Source: CAZGVW01 sp964529265 (GTDB lineage: Bacteria; Planctomycetota; Phycisphaerae; Phycisphaerales; UBA1924). Taken from it: DNA of 41,232 nucleotides. The position numbers were made by a program, and so were the translations under genes. Positions 1 to 7,725 of this stretch are shown piece by piece. The DNA is taken from assembly GCA_964529265.1 (NCBI GenBank), contig CAZGVW010000040.1, forward strand, positions 1 to 41,232, given 5' to 3'. The notes beneath the pieces were generated by a model. That model did not search any database, had not been told where the DNA came from, and was given only the letters and a program-made list of their open reading frames with translations. The first letter of the stretch is position 1. Every line of letters starts with the position of its first letter.

Positions 1-360
1 GGGAGGGTAGGGGGGAGAGGGGGCGGGTGCGCGGGGCGCGGGGGAGTGGGGGCAGTTCGGATGATATCGGGGGTGGGAGGGGGGATTCCGGGGCACGGAG
101 GGTGGTGTGGCGTGGGCGCGGGGCGGGCGGCAAGGCGGGGGGGGGGGGGGGGGGGGGGAGCGGCGGGGCGGAGAGGGCCCGGGGCGCGCGAGTCAAGGCG
201 CGGATCGCGGCTGAACAGCGGGTGAGTGGGGGGTGCGGGCGTCGCCTGATCCTTGCGGAGGCGGCGTTCGCCACGCCTTCCGGGGGATCGGGGGCGCGTT
301 TCGGCGCGGGTGCGGCTCAGACGGCCGTCGGAAGGGGCGGCCCAGAGGGAGGAAACAGAC
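1..360. other. G-rich stretch without a convincing gene
   Basis: No reading frame here gives a plausible protein. The open frames that cross it are low-complexity Gly/Arg/Ala strings typical of extreme GC bias. The stretch holds a long guanine homopolymer and ends in a clear ribosome binding site (GGAGG near 348-354) for the gene starting at 361. It may be the upstream region of that gene, or poorly resolved sequence at a contig end. Confidence 0.5.
137..158. repeat. 22-base guanine homopolymer
   Basis: An unbroken run of 22 G residues sits in G-rich sequence upstream of the first gene. Such a run could form a quadruplex, could vary in length by slippage, or could be a sequencing or assembly error. 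Confidence 0.9.
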
Positions 361-1689
361 ATGCGGCGGAATCAGACGGGAGAGTGTGTGTGTGGCATGG
401 CGCGCGTGCTTGCGGGGACGGCGGGCGGCTTGGCGGCGCTCGTCGTTGCCGCGGGCGGCGCCTGGGCGCTGCCGATCAACGGGCAGGTGAACGTGCGGCC
501 GATCACGGTTCGGCCGGCGGGCCCGGTGGCGAACGATCCGGGGATTCTGAACGACTTCAACTACGCGAACCGGATCTACAGCCAGATCGGGCTGCAGATC
601 AATCGCACGCCGTTCCAGACGCTGGTGCTGGCGGACGGGAACGCGAACGGAACGTGGACGGACACGGAGTTCCTGGCGACGGCGAACAACATGGCGCGCG
701 GGCCGGCGGGGGACGTGCATTTCTACTACGTGTCGAACTACCAGGGCGCGGTGGCGGAGACGTTCAGCGAGGAGACGAACGGGGGCGCGCAGATGTTCCC
801 GGGGATCATCTCGCAGGCGGGGCGGAACAACGACACGCTGGCGCACGAACTGGGGCACCTGCTGCTGGATGAGTGGCGGTGGCGGCCGGGGTCGTCGGTG
901 GGCGGGTCGGGGATTCACTCGAGCAACGCGAACGACCTGATGGCGAGCACGGGGGCGGTGCCGAACCCGCGGAACGTGCCGGGCGCGATCAACCAGACGG
1001 CGCCGGGGGGGACGTTCGACCAGATCGGCAAGGACACGGGGTATCTGAACGGCGGGGCGGGGGCGCCGACGCCGTCGTTCTTCAATCCGCAGATCTTCGC
1101 GATGTACAACCAGAGTTCGTTCGTGCAGAACGTGAATCGCGATCGTTTCGGGATCGAGTTCGGGACGAACCAGACGCCGAGCGGAACGGAGTTCCAGATG
1201 GACTGGGGCGCGCCGGACATCCTGCCGACGGGGCTGGGGATGTCGGTGATGAGCGACCACGTGGCGCGGAAGACGCAGATGGGTCGCGAGGACTACGCGT
1301 TCTATTTCCAGGGCTCGGCGCAGTTCCCGGCGGCGGCGAACGGGACGTTCGACATCTCCATCCGCGACATCGATTCGCTGGATACGGCGATTGCGTCTTT
1401 CCTGTCGGGCGGGCTCATGGTGACGGTGTTCGACGACCACCTTTCGACGAACGCGATGGTGCTGACTCCGAACGTGGACTTCACGTGGGCGGCGATCACG
1501 GATCACGTGCAGAACGACATCGATCTGCTGCAACTGAACATCAACCGGAGCGTGCTGAGCGGGAAGCGGGACATCGCGGTGATGTTCCAGCTGCAGGTTC
1601 CGGGGCCGGGGGCGTTCGGGCTGCTGGCGATGGCGGGCGTCGCGGCGGCGCGAAGGAAGCGCAACGGGGCGCACGGCGCAGCGATGTAG
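361..1689 (+). CDS. Exported metalloprotease-like protein with PEP-CTERM-type tail
   Basis: A 442-residue protein. The ATG at 361 is chosen because it follows GGAGG at good spacing and opens a signal peptide (charged start, then a hydrophobic Ala/Leu/Val stretch at about residues 16-36). HELGH at residues 162-166 is a zinc-protease signature; further on, a His and a Met in GIHSSNANDLMA could be the third ligand and a metzincin-like Met-turn (inference). The C-terminus has a Pro-Gly-Pro-Gly motif, a short hydrophobic segment and a basic RRKR cluster, which is the layout of PEP-CTERM sorting tails. The family predicts export, exosortase processing and zinc-dependent hydrolysis. No exosortase lies in the window. 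A terminator follows about 100 bp after the stop, so the gene looks monocistronic. Substrate and family are not recognised. Confidence 0.75.
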   Translation: MRRNQTGECVCGMARVLAGTAGGLAALVVAAGGAWALPINGQVNVRPITVRPAGPVANDPGILNDFNYANRIYSQIGLQINRTPFQTLVLADGNANGTWTDTEFLATANNMARGPAGDVHFYYVSNYQGAVAETFSEETNGGAQMFPGIISQAGRNNDTLAHELGHLLLDEWRWRPGSSVGGSGIHSSNANDLMASTGAVPNPRNVPGAINQTAPGGTFDQIGKDTGYLNGGAGAPTPSFFNPQIFAMYNQSSFVQNVNRDRFGIEFGTNQTPSGTEFQMDWGAPDILPTGLGMSVMSDHVARKTQMGREDYAFYFQGSAQFPAAANGTFDISIRDIDSLDTAIASFLSGGLMVTVFDDHLSTNAMVLTPNVDFTWAAITDHVQNDIDLLQLNINRSVLSGKRDIAVMFQLQVPGPGAFGLLAMAGVAAARRKRNGAHGAAM

Positions 1690-1792
1690 CGAGCAGGGTG
1701 TTCGCCGGGTTCGCGCCGGCGAGTGCGCCGACCCGGCGAAAGTTTCCACCAACTGGACTCCCACCTCCAAGTCCGGCGGGGCTGCGAAGAGC

Positions 1793-1813
1793 AGCGCCGC
1801 CGGCGCTTTTTTT
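1793..1813 (+). terminator. Intrinsic terminator after the PEP-CTERM gene
   Basis: A perfect 6-bp GC-rich stem (AGCGCC / GGCGCT) with a three-base GCC loop is followed at once by seven T residues. It lies 104 bp after the stop of the 361-1689 gene and before the start at 1963, so it separates the two transcripts. Confidence 0.8.
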
Positions 1814-1962
1814 CGGGGGCTATTCTCCGGCGATGGTCGGGCGATCGGGGCAATCGAGCGCCCGGCCTGCGACATGGAGGAGGAGCCCACGGACGACGGA
1901 TGATGCGCGCAAGGGGTGCGCTCGCGGCGAAGGTGGGGGGATCTTCCGGAGGAGACGTGGTG

Positions 1963-4086
1963 ATGAACACGGCGATTCGATCGGGCTTCGTGGGCGCGGG
2001 CGCGGCGGTGGTGGTGATCGTGGCGGGCGCTGCGCCGGTGGAGGCGGACAACATCGTTCTGCGCAGTCATACGAGCATCGTGATGCTCTCCAGCGCGACG
2101 GCGGGGGGCGGATCGGTGTGGTTCGGGTTGACGAACGGGGGCGTGATCGAGATGGATCCGGCGAGCGGGGAGTCGTCGATCTACACGGTGACGTCGCACG
2201 GATTGCCGCGGCTGCAGGTGGCGGACGTGGCGGTGGACACGGATGGGGGCGTGTGGGCGGCGACGTTTGCGGGGCTGGCGCATCGGCCGGCGGGCGCGGC
2301 GCCGGATGAGCGATGGATGGTGTTCACGACGGGGAACAGCCCGCTGGCGAGCAACGCGATCCTGGCGGTGGAGGCCGATCCGGCGGGGGGCGTGTGGATC
2401 GGGACGTTCGATGAGGGGTTGTATCGCGTGGAGGAGGGCGTGTTCACGCAGTTCCACCCATCGAACAGCCCGATCTCGGACACGCTGGTGTCGTCGATCG
2501 TGGTGGACGGGCTGGGGGACGTGTGGCTGGGGACGTTCAGCGGCGGCGTGGACAGGTTTGATGGGACGACGTGGACGAACTTCAACGGCGCGAACACGGG
2601 AACGCCGCCGGGGCTGTGCCTGCCATCGATTCCCCCGGAGGAGATGGGGCTGATTTCGAGTTTCGTGCTCGTGCTCGGCCAGGCGGAGGACGGCGCGATG
2701 TGGTTCGCGAACGTGGATGATGGGTTCTGCGCGCTGCGCGGCGTGACGCGGTTCGACGGGAAGTCGTGGGCGACGTACACGGTGCTGAACAGCAATCTCG
2801 GGACGGATCAGATCGTGCGGCTGACGAGGGATGAAACGGGGCGGCCGGCGCTCATTTCAATGTTCGGCGAGGATCTGAACGTGTTCACGGGCGCGGGGTT
2901 CGAGCCGATGTCTGTGCCCGGGGGCGCGCTGTCGGCGGCGCTGGTGGGGGATGACATCTGGTTCGGGACGGCGCAGACCGGCGCGGTGCGGCTGCGGGAG
3001 GGCGCGTTCGAGGAGTTCATTCCGAACGGGCTGCGCGACACGCTGGCGCAGGACATCGCGTTCCGGGTTGTGGATGAGGAGGCGCGCGGCGGGGGCGGGG
3101 TTGAGGCGTGGGTGGGGACGCGCTTCGGCGCGGAGCGGCTGATCGATGGCGTGTGGTCGGCGCTGACGCCTGACAACAGCCCGCTGGCGTTCGGCGACGT
3201 GAGCGCGATCGCGGTGGACGTGGACGGCGCGCTGTGGTTCGGCGGGGCGACGGGCGGGAGCGGCGTGCAGCGGCTGGCGAACGGGGTGTGGACGCACTTC
3301 GTGAGCGGGCCGGGGATCGATCTGATCAACGGCGCGATCGCGGACATTGCCGTTGATCCGGCGACTGGCGAAAAGTGGATTTCGGACCGGTTTTCGCCGG
3401 GCGTGGTGCGGTTCGACAATGCAACGTGGACGACGTTCCGCCCGGCGGACGGCGCGCCGAACTCGTCCGTGCGGCAGATCGTGATCGGGCCGGGCGGCGT
3501 GAAGTGGTTCGCATCGAGCAGCGGGGTGGGGCGGTTCGACGGGACAACCTGGAGCGTGTTCACGACGGCGCACGGGCTGCCGAGCAATCTCGTGCGCGCG
3601 GTGGCAATCGATCCTGATGGGGACGTGTGGGCGGCGACGACGGCGGGGCTGGCGCGGTTCGACGGCGGAGTGTGGGTTCCCGCGGCGCCGCTGCCGGGGA
3701 ACACGCCGACGACGCTGGTGTTCGACGGCGACGGACGGCCGTGGACGGCGCCGCTGACCTCGTTCGGCGTGACGGCGCTCATCGGGCCGAACTGGCGGCT
3801 GTTCGGGATCGAAGAGGGTGTGACGGGCGCGCAGGCTGTATCCAGCGCGCTCAGCCCGGACGGCGAAGTGTGGATGGGTACGGACCTCGGGATCACGATC
3901 TTCGACGTGACCGGCGGCGGGTGCGCGGCGGACCTTGATGGCGACGGTCAGGCGGGCGCGAGCGACCTGGCGGCGCTGCTGGGCGCGTGGGGCGCGATCA
4001 ACTCGCCGGCGGATCTTGATTTCGACGGCGTGGTGGGATCGGGCGATCTGTCGCAGTTGCTCGGGGCGTGGGGCCCGTGCCCGTGA
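1963..4086 (+). CDS. Exported beta-propeller protein with dockerin-like C-terminus
   Basis: A 707-residue protein. The ATG at 1963 is chosen because GGAGGA lies about 10 bases upstream and it opens a signal peptide (MNTAIRSGF, hydrophobic run, cleavage near AAPVEA). The body is a string of repeats with patterns such as GxVWxGTxxGGVxRFDGxxWTxF and NSPL. These are the two-component-regulator-propeller type repeats found in the sensor halves of hybrid kinases, but no kinase or membrane segment follows here. The last 60 residues hold two calcium-loop repeats, DLDGDGQAGASDL and DLDFDGVVGSGDL, each ending in LLGAWG, as in dockerin-like modules of Phycisphaerae secreted proteins. It is probably a secreted or surface-held ligand-binding or scaffold protein. 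The ligand is unknown. Confidence 0.8.
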   Translation: MNTAIRSGFVGAGAAVVVIVAGAAPVEADNIVLRSHTSIVMLSSATAGGGSVWFGLTNGGVIEMDPASGESSIYTVTSHGLPRLQVADVAVDTDGGVWAATFAGLAHRPAGAAPDERWMVFTTGNSPLASNAILAVEADPAGGVWIGTFDEGLYRVEEGVFTQFHPSNSPISDTLVSSIVVDGLGDVWLGTFSGGVDRFDGTTWTNFNGANTGTPPGLCLPSIPPEEMGLISSFVLVLGQAEDGAMWFANVDDGFCALRGVTRFDGKSWATYTVLNSNLGTDQIVRLTRDETGRPALISMFGEDLNVFTGAGFEPMSVPGGALSAALVGDDIWFGTAQTGAVRLREGAFEEFIPNGLRDTLAQDIAFRVVDEEARGGGGVEAWVGTRFGAERLIDGVWSALTPDNSPLAFGDVSAIAVDVDGALWFGGATGGSGVQRLANGVWTHFVSGPGIDLINGAIADIAVDPATGEKWISDRFSPGVVRFDNATWTTFRPADGAPNSSVRQIVIGPGGVKWFASSSGVGRFDGTTWSVFTTAHGLPSNLVRAVAIDPDGDVWAATTAGLARFDGGVWVPAAPLPGNTPTTLVFDGDGRPWTAPLTSFGVTALIGPNWRLFGIEEGVTGAQAVSSALSPDGEVWMGTDLGITIFDVTGGGCAADLDGDGQAGASDLAALLGAWGAINSPADLDFDGVVGSGDLSQLLGAWGPCP

Positions 4087-4098
4087 TGGGCGGGGCGC

Positions 4099-5037
4099 TC
4101 AGGCGTAGCCGAGTTCGCGCATGAGCGGGCCCGCCGCGGCATTGAAGCCGGCGAGGGCTGCGTCATCGAAGTGCTCGAGCCAGTCGCCCACGATTCCCTT
4201 GCGGAAGTGGGAGTTGTTGTCGGTTTCGCCGCGCGCGCGGCCGCCGGAGAGGCGCTCGAAGGCGCCCGCGTCGATGCAGCGGCGGAGGGGGCGTTCGGAG
4301 GCGTCGGCGCCGAGGAACTCGAGCAGGCTGCGCATGGATGTTTCGGGGTCGGCGTGCAGGTCTTCGTAGCGGACTTCGCGGTAGCGATCGGTGTGGGCGC
4401 GGCCCCATTCGCGGGCGCGATTGATGTAGGTGACGTAATGCTCCGCGGCGAAATGGGCGGCGTAGGGCGCGAAGGTGGGGAAGCGGGCGTGGAACTCCGG
4501 GTTGTTCTCGCGAAGGTTGTGGCGCCAGCCGGAGGCGGCGGCGTCGCGGCCATCGCGGATGATGTGGATGAACCTGCACTTGGGGAAGGCGTTGGAGAGC
4601 GCGCCCATGAAGATGGCGTGCTCGGGCGTCTTCTCACCGATGATGCGCACGCGCGGGCCCATGGGCCACCGGCTCATGACCATGGCGGTCGCGACGCGGA
4701 AGAGTTGCACCATCTGCTCGCCGGTGATGGCGCCGAGTTCGCCGGCGCGCTGGGCCTTGTTGTGCCCGCGGACGGCGGCGGCGATGTGCGGGAGGAGGAG
4801 CGTGGCGAAGCGGGCTTCGCCGCGGCAGGCGATCTCCGGGTGGCCGTTGAGCGCAGCCTGGAGCCACGTCGTGCCGGTCTTCTGGCAGCCGACGATGAAG
4901 AAGTGCTGCATGGAGAGGGCGCGGCGCGCGTCGGCGTCGATGGCGGCGAAGATATCGGCGGCGGCCGCGGCCTGAGGCGCGGCGGACGACGCGGCTTGGG
5001 GCTGAGCGGCGGTTGGTGCAGCGGCGCAGGTGGACAT
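4099..5037 (-). CDS. PAPS-dependent sulfotransferase family protein
   Basis: A 312-residue protein. GCQKTGTTWL, about 50 residues in, is the 5'-phosphosulfate-binding loop, and IIRDGRDAAAS is the 3'-phosphate-binding motif, so the fold is a sulfotransferase using PAPS. The C-terminal FN-A-A-GPLMRELGYA is also usual for bacterial members. The start at 5037 (MSTCAAA) gives an Ala-rich N-terminal tail of about 40 residues before the conserved domain; no strong ribosome binding site decides it, and a later Met (MQHFFIVG) is an alternative. The gene converges on the propeller gene with a 12-bp gap. The acceptor (polysaccharide, lipid or small molecule) cannot be told from sequence. Confidence 0.88.
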   Translation of the reverse strand: MSTCAAAPTAAQPQAASSAAPQAAAAADIFAAIDADARRALSMQHFFIVGCQKTGTTWLQAALNGHPEIACRGEARFATLLLPHIAAAVRGHNKAQRAGELGAITGEQMVQLFRVATAMVMSRWPMGPRVRIIGEKTPEHAIFMGALSNAFPKCRFIHIIRDGRDAAASGWRHNLRENNPEFHARFPTFAPYAAHFAAEHYVTYINRAREWGRAHTDRYREVRYEDLHADPETSMRSLLEFLGADASERPLRRCIDAGAFERLSGGRARGETDNNSHFRKGIVGDWLEHFDDAALAGFNAAAGPLMRELGYA

Positions 5038-5234
5038 GTCTGAATCCCGTGGATGCGCTGAGGCGCGGGCGCAGGGCGCCGCGGGTTCCTCCAATGGGGC
5101 ATCATCGGCCGGATGCGGGGGCGGAATGAAGGATCAGGCATACGGCGCCCGGACACGCACGAATGTGCACCCAATCGCGGGCCTGCGGTCGCTCGCCAGC
5201 GTCCGTAAAGTGAGGGCATGAAGGGGCGGGGCGC

Positions 5235-6761
5235 ATGATGAGCGATCGCGAGCGATTAGAGCGGTGCATTCGGGCGCGGCATGGGTGCGTCTTTATTCCG
5301 ACGTTCGAGGAGGAGGAGGCGCGGCGGCTGGCGGCGGAGGTGGCGCTGGCGATGGGGCGCGATCTGCGCGTGTGGTCGGTGGATGCGGGCGTGGCGAACG
5401 GGCTGGTGCAGGGGAGCGCGCGGGGGTTTGGGGGCCCTGCCGGGGGAAGTTCCGGGGGGGCGCCGGGGACGGAGCATCCAGCCGCGGCGATGTATCACCT
5501 GGCGCAGACGGGGGGCCCGGGGCTGATCGCGCTGGTGGACGTGGTGGAGCACCTGGGTGATGCGCGCACGCTGCGGCAGTTGCGCGTGCTGATTGAGCGG
5601 CAGCGGGACGCGGGGGGCGCGGTGATCCTGATCGATCACAAGGAAGCGCTGCCGGCTGTGGTCTCATCGATCGCGACGCGGTTCGAACTCTCGCTGCCGG
5701 ATGAGCGGGAACTGGAATCGATCCTGAAGGCGACGGTGCGTCGCGCGCACCAGGAGCGGCCAGTGGAGGCGGTGCTTTCGCGGGCGGCGCTGGCGGCGAT
5801 CGTGCGGAACCTGCGCGGGCTGAACCGCCGCGAGGCGCAGCAGATGGCGCACGAAATGCTGGCGGATGATTCGAGCCTGAGCGAGGAGGACGTGAACACG
5901 GTGATGGCGCGGAAGCGCCAGTTGCTGCACCGCGACGGGGCGCTGGAGTTCGTGGAGGCGCCGACGAGCCTGGACGACGTGGGCGGGCTGAAGGCGCTCA
6001 AGCAATGGCTGCTGGAGCGGCGGGACGCGGCGGGGGAGGAGGCGGCCAGGTTCGGATTGACTCCGCCGCGGGGCGTGCTGCTGCTGGGCGTGCAGGGGGC
6101 GGGCAAGAGCCTGAGCGCGAAGGCGATCGCGACGGCGCGGCGCGCGCCGCTGCTGCGGATGGATCCGACGGCGCTGTACGACCGGTTCGTGGGGGAATCG
6201 GAGCGGCGATTGCGCGAAGCCCTGCGGCAGGCGGAGATGATGGCGCCGATCGTGTTATGGATCGATGAGATCGAGAAGGGGTTTGCGTCCGCCGCGAGCC
6301 ACAGCACGGATGGGGGCCTGAGCAAGCGCATGTTCGGGGCGCTGCTCACGTGGATGCAGGATCATCGCTCGACGGTGTTCCTGGTGGCGACGGCGAACGA
6401 CATCGAGGCGTTGCCGCCGGAACTGCTGCGCAAGGGGCGGTTCGACGAGATCTTCTTCGTGGATCTGCCGGGCGAGGAGGCCCGGCGCGTGATTTTCGAG
6501 ATTCACCTCTCGAAGCGCGGTCGCGACGCGGAAAAGTTCGATCTGGAGCGCCTGGCCCGCGCGAGCGAGGGGTTCAGCGGCGCGGAGATCGAGCAGGCGG
6601 TGGTTTCGGCGCTGCACCTGGCGTTCGGCGCGAAGCGCGAGGTGACGGCGGCGGACGTGGAGCGGGCGCTGCGCGCCTCGCCGCCACTGAGCGTGACGAT
6701 GGCGGAGCGCGTGGCGGACCTGCGGGCCTGGGCGGAGGGGCGGTGCCGGAAGGCGGAGTGA
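5235..6761 (+). CDS. AAA+ ATPase, Ycf46-like
   Basis: A 508-residue protein. The N-terminal half (about 1-240) begins RCIRARHGCVFIPTFEEEEA, as in Ycf46-type AAA proteins of cyanobacteria and plastids. The AAA+ domain has Walker A GVQGAGKS (285-292), Walker B VLWIDEIE (340-347), a sensor-1-like VATAND, and arginine-finger sequence in LLRKGRFDEIFF. GFSGAEIEQAV near the C-terminus is the usual AAA lid motif. ATPase activity is expected; the cellular role of the family is poorly defined (links to photosynthesis regulation are known in cyanobacteria, which does not obviously apply here). Two consecutive ATGs (5235, 5238) are possible starts. It is divergent from the sulfotransferase gene. Confidence 0.85.
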   Translation: MMSDRERLERCIRARHGCVFIPTFEEEEARRLAAEVALAMGRDLRVWSVDAGVANGLVQGSARGFGGPAGGSSGGAPGTEHPAAAMYHLAQTGGPGLIALVDVVEHLGDARTLRQLRVLIERQRDAGGAVILIDHKEALPAVVSSIATRFELSLPDERELESILKATVRRAHQERPVEAVLSRAALAAIVRNLRGLNRREAQQMAHEMLADDSSLSEEDVNTVMARKRQLLHRDGALEFVEAPTSLDDVGGLKALKQWLLERRDAAGEEAARFGLTPPRGVLLLGVQGAGKSLSAKAIATARRAPLLRMDPTALYDRFVGESERRLREALRQAEMMAPIVLWIDEIEKGFASAASHSTDGGLSKRMFGALLTWMQDHRSTVFLVATANDIEALPPELLRKGRFDEIFFVDLPGEEARRVIFEIHLSKRGRDAEKFDLERLARASEGFSGAEIEQAVVSALHLAFGAKREVTAADVERALRASPPLSVTMAERVADLRAWAEGRCRKAE

Positions 6762-6907
6762 GGGGACTGGGGAGGCGAGTTGCGCGTTTTGATGACGCGC
6801 ACGAGGCGCCGTTGCGCCCGGTATCCTTCCGGCCCGCGCGGGCGGCCCATTCGCCACCGCGCTGTCCGGTTTCGGCTCCGATTCACCCTCATCCGGCGCG
6901 CACAGAC

Positions 6908-7687
6908 ATGCCTGAACTCGCACAGATCCTCACCATTGACAACATGCTCGCGCTCGTCACGCTCACGGCGCTCGAGATCGTGCTGGGCGTGGACAACATC
7001 GTGCTCATCGCGATCCTGACCGGGCGGCTGCCGAAGGAAAGACAAGCCGCGGCGAGGCGGATCGGGCTCGGGCTGGCGATGTTCTTCCGGGTCGCGTTGC
7101 TGCTCTCGCTGACATGGCTGATGAAGCTGACGGCGCCGCTGTTCGGGCTGTGGGGGAACGAGTTTTCGGGGCGCGACATCATTCTGTTCGCGGGCGGGGC
7201 GTTTCTGCTCGCGAAGGGAACCTCGGAGATTCACAAGAGCCTGGAAGGGGGCGAGGAGGAGCACGCCGCGGGCAAGGTCGCGTCATTCTCCGGCGTGATC
7301 ACACAGATTCTGCTGCTCGACATCGTGTTCTCGCTGGATTCGGTGATCACGGCGGTGGGAATGGCGGAGGAGATCTGGGTGATGGTCACGGCGGTGATCA
7401 TCGCGGTGGGGCTGATGATGTTCTTCGCGGGGACGGTGAGCCGGTTCATCGAGAAGCGGCCGACGGTGAAGATGCTGGCGCTGGCGTTCGTGCTGCTCAT
7501 CGGCGTGACGCTGGTGATCGAATCGTTCGGAAAGCACATGGACAAGGCGTACATCTACTTCGCGATGGGCTTCTCGCTGGGGGTGGAGATGCTGAACCTG
7601 CGGCTGCGGAAGAAGCGCGAGCCGGTGCGGCTGCACACTCCGCGCATGGAGGACGCCGAGGCGGCGCCCGCCGGCGGGCAGGGATGA
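6908..7687 (+). CDS. TerC family integral membrane protein
   Basis: A 259-residue protein with about seven hydrophobic helices. The conserved acidic motif EIVLGVDNIVLIAI near residue 20 and its later copy LLDIVFSLDSVITAVGMA are the two TerC signatures, with Asp residues inside the membrane. TerC proteins are linked to tellurite resistance and to manganese efflux or metal loading of exported proteins. The length and N-terminus match the short YgdQ/YjbE-like bacterial forms. The ATG at 6908 is chosen because it opens directly into the conserved N-terminus; the frame is open far upstream, but that part looks like noncoding translation. There is a 146-bp gap after the AAA+ gene; I looked for a yybP-ykoY manganese riboswitch there and could not support one. 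Confidence 0.88.
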   Translation: MPELAQILTIDNMLALVTLTALEIVLGVDNIVLIAILTGRLPKERQAAARRIGLGLAMFFRVALLLSLTWLMKLTAPLFGLWGNEFSGRDIILFAGGAFLLAKGTSEIHKSLEGGEEEHAAGKVASFSGVITQILLLDIVFSLDSVITAVGMAEEIWVMVTAVIIAVGLMMFFAGTVSRFIEKRPTVKMLALAFVLLIGVTLVIESFGKHMDKAYIYFAMGFSLGVEMLNLRLRKKREPVRLHTPRMEDAEAAPAGGQG

Positions 7688-7725
7688 GAAAGAGGAGAAC
7701 GCCTCACGGATGCGATGGAAGTCGC

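Noticed and set aside
193..2457. A 754-codon open frame on the minus strand
   Set aside because: It is antisense to the PEP-CTERM gene, the intrinsic terminator and part of the propeller gene; its translation is Arg/His/Pro-rich with no domain.
1963..4086. Hybrid two-component sensor
   Set aside because: Propeller repeats of this kind usually precede a kinase, but no membrane helix, histidine kinase or response regulator domain follows; the protein ends in a dockerin-like module.
6762..6907. Possible manganese (yybP-ykoY) riboswitch before terC
   Set aside because: TerC genes often carry one, but I could not find the conserved paired loops in this 146-bp gap.
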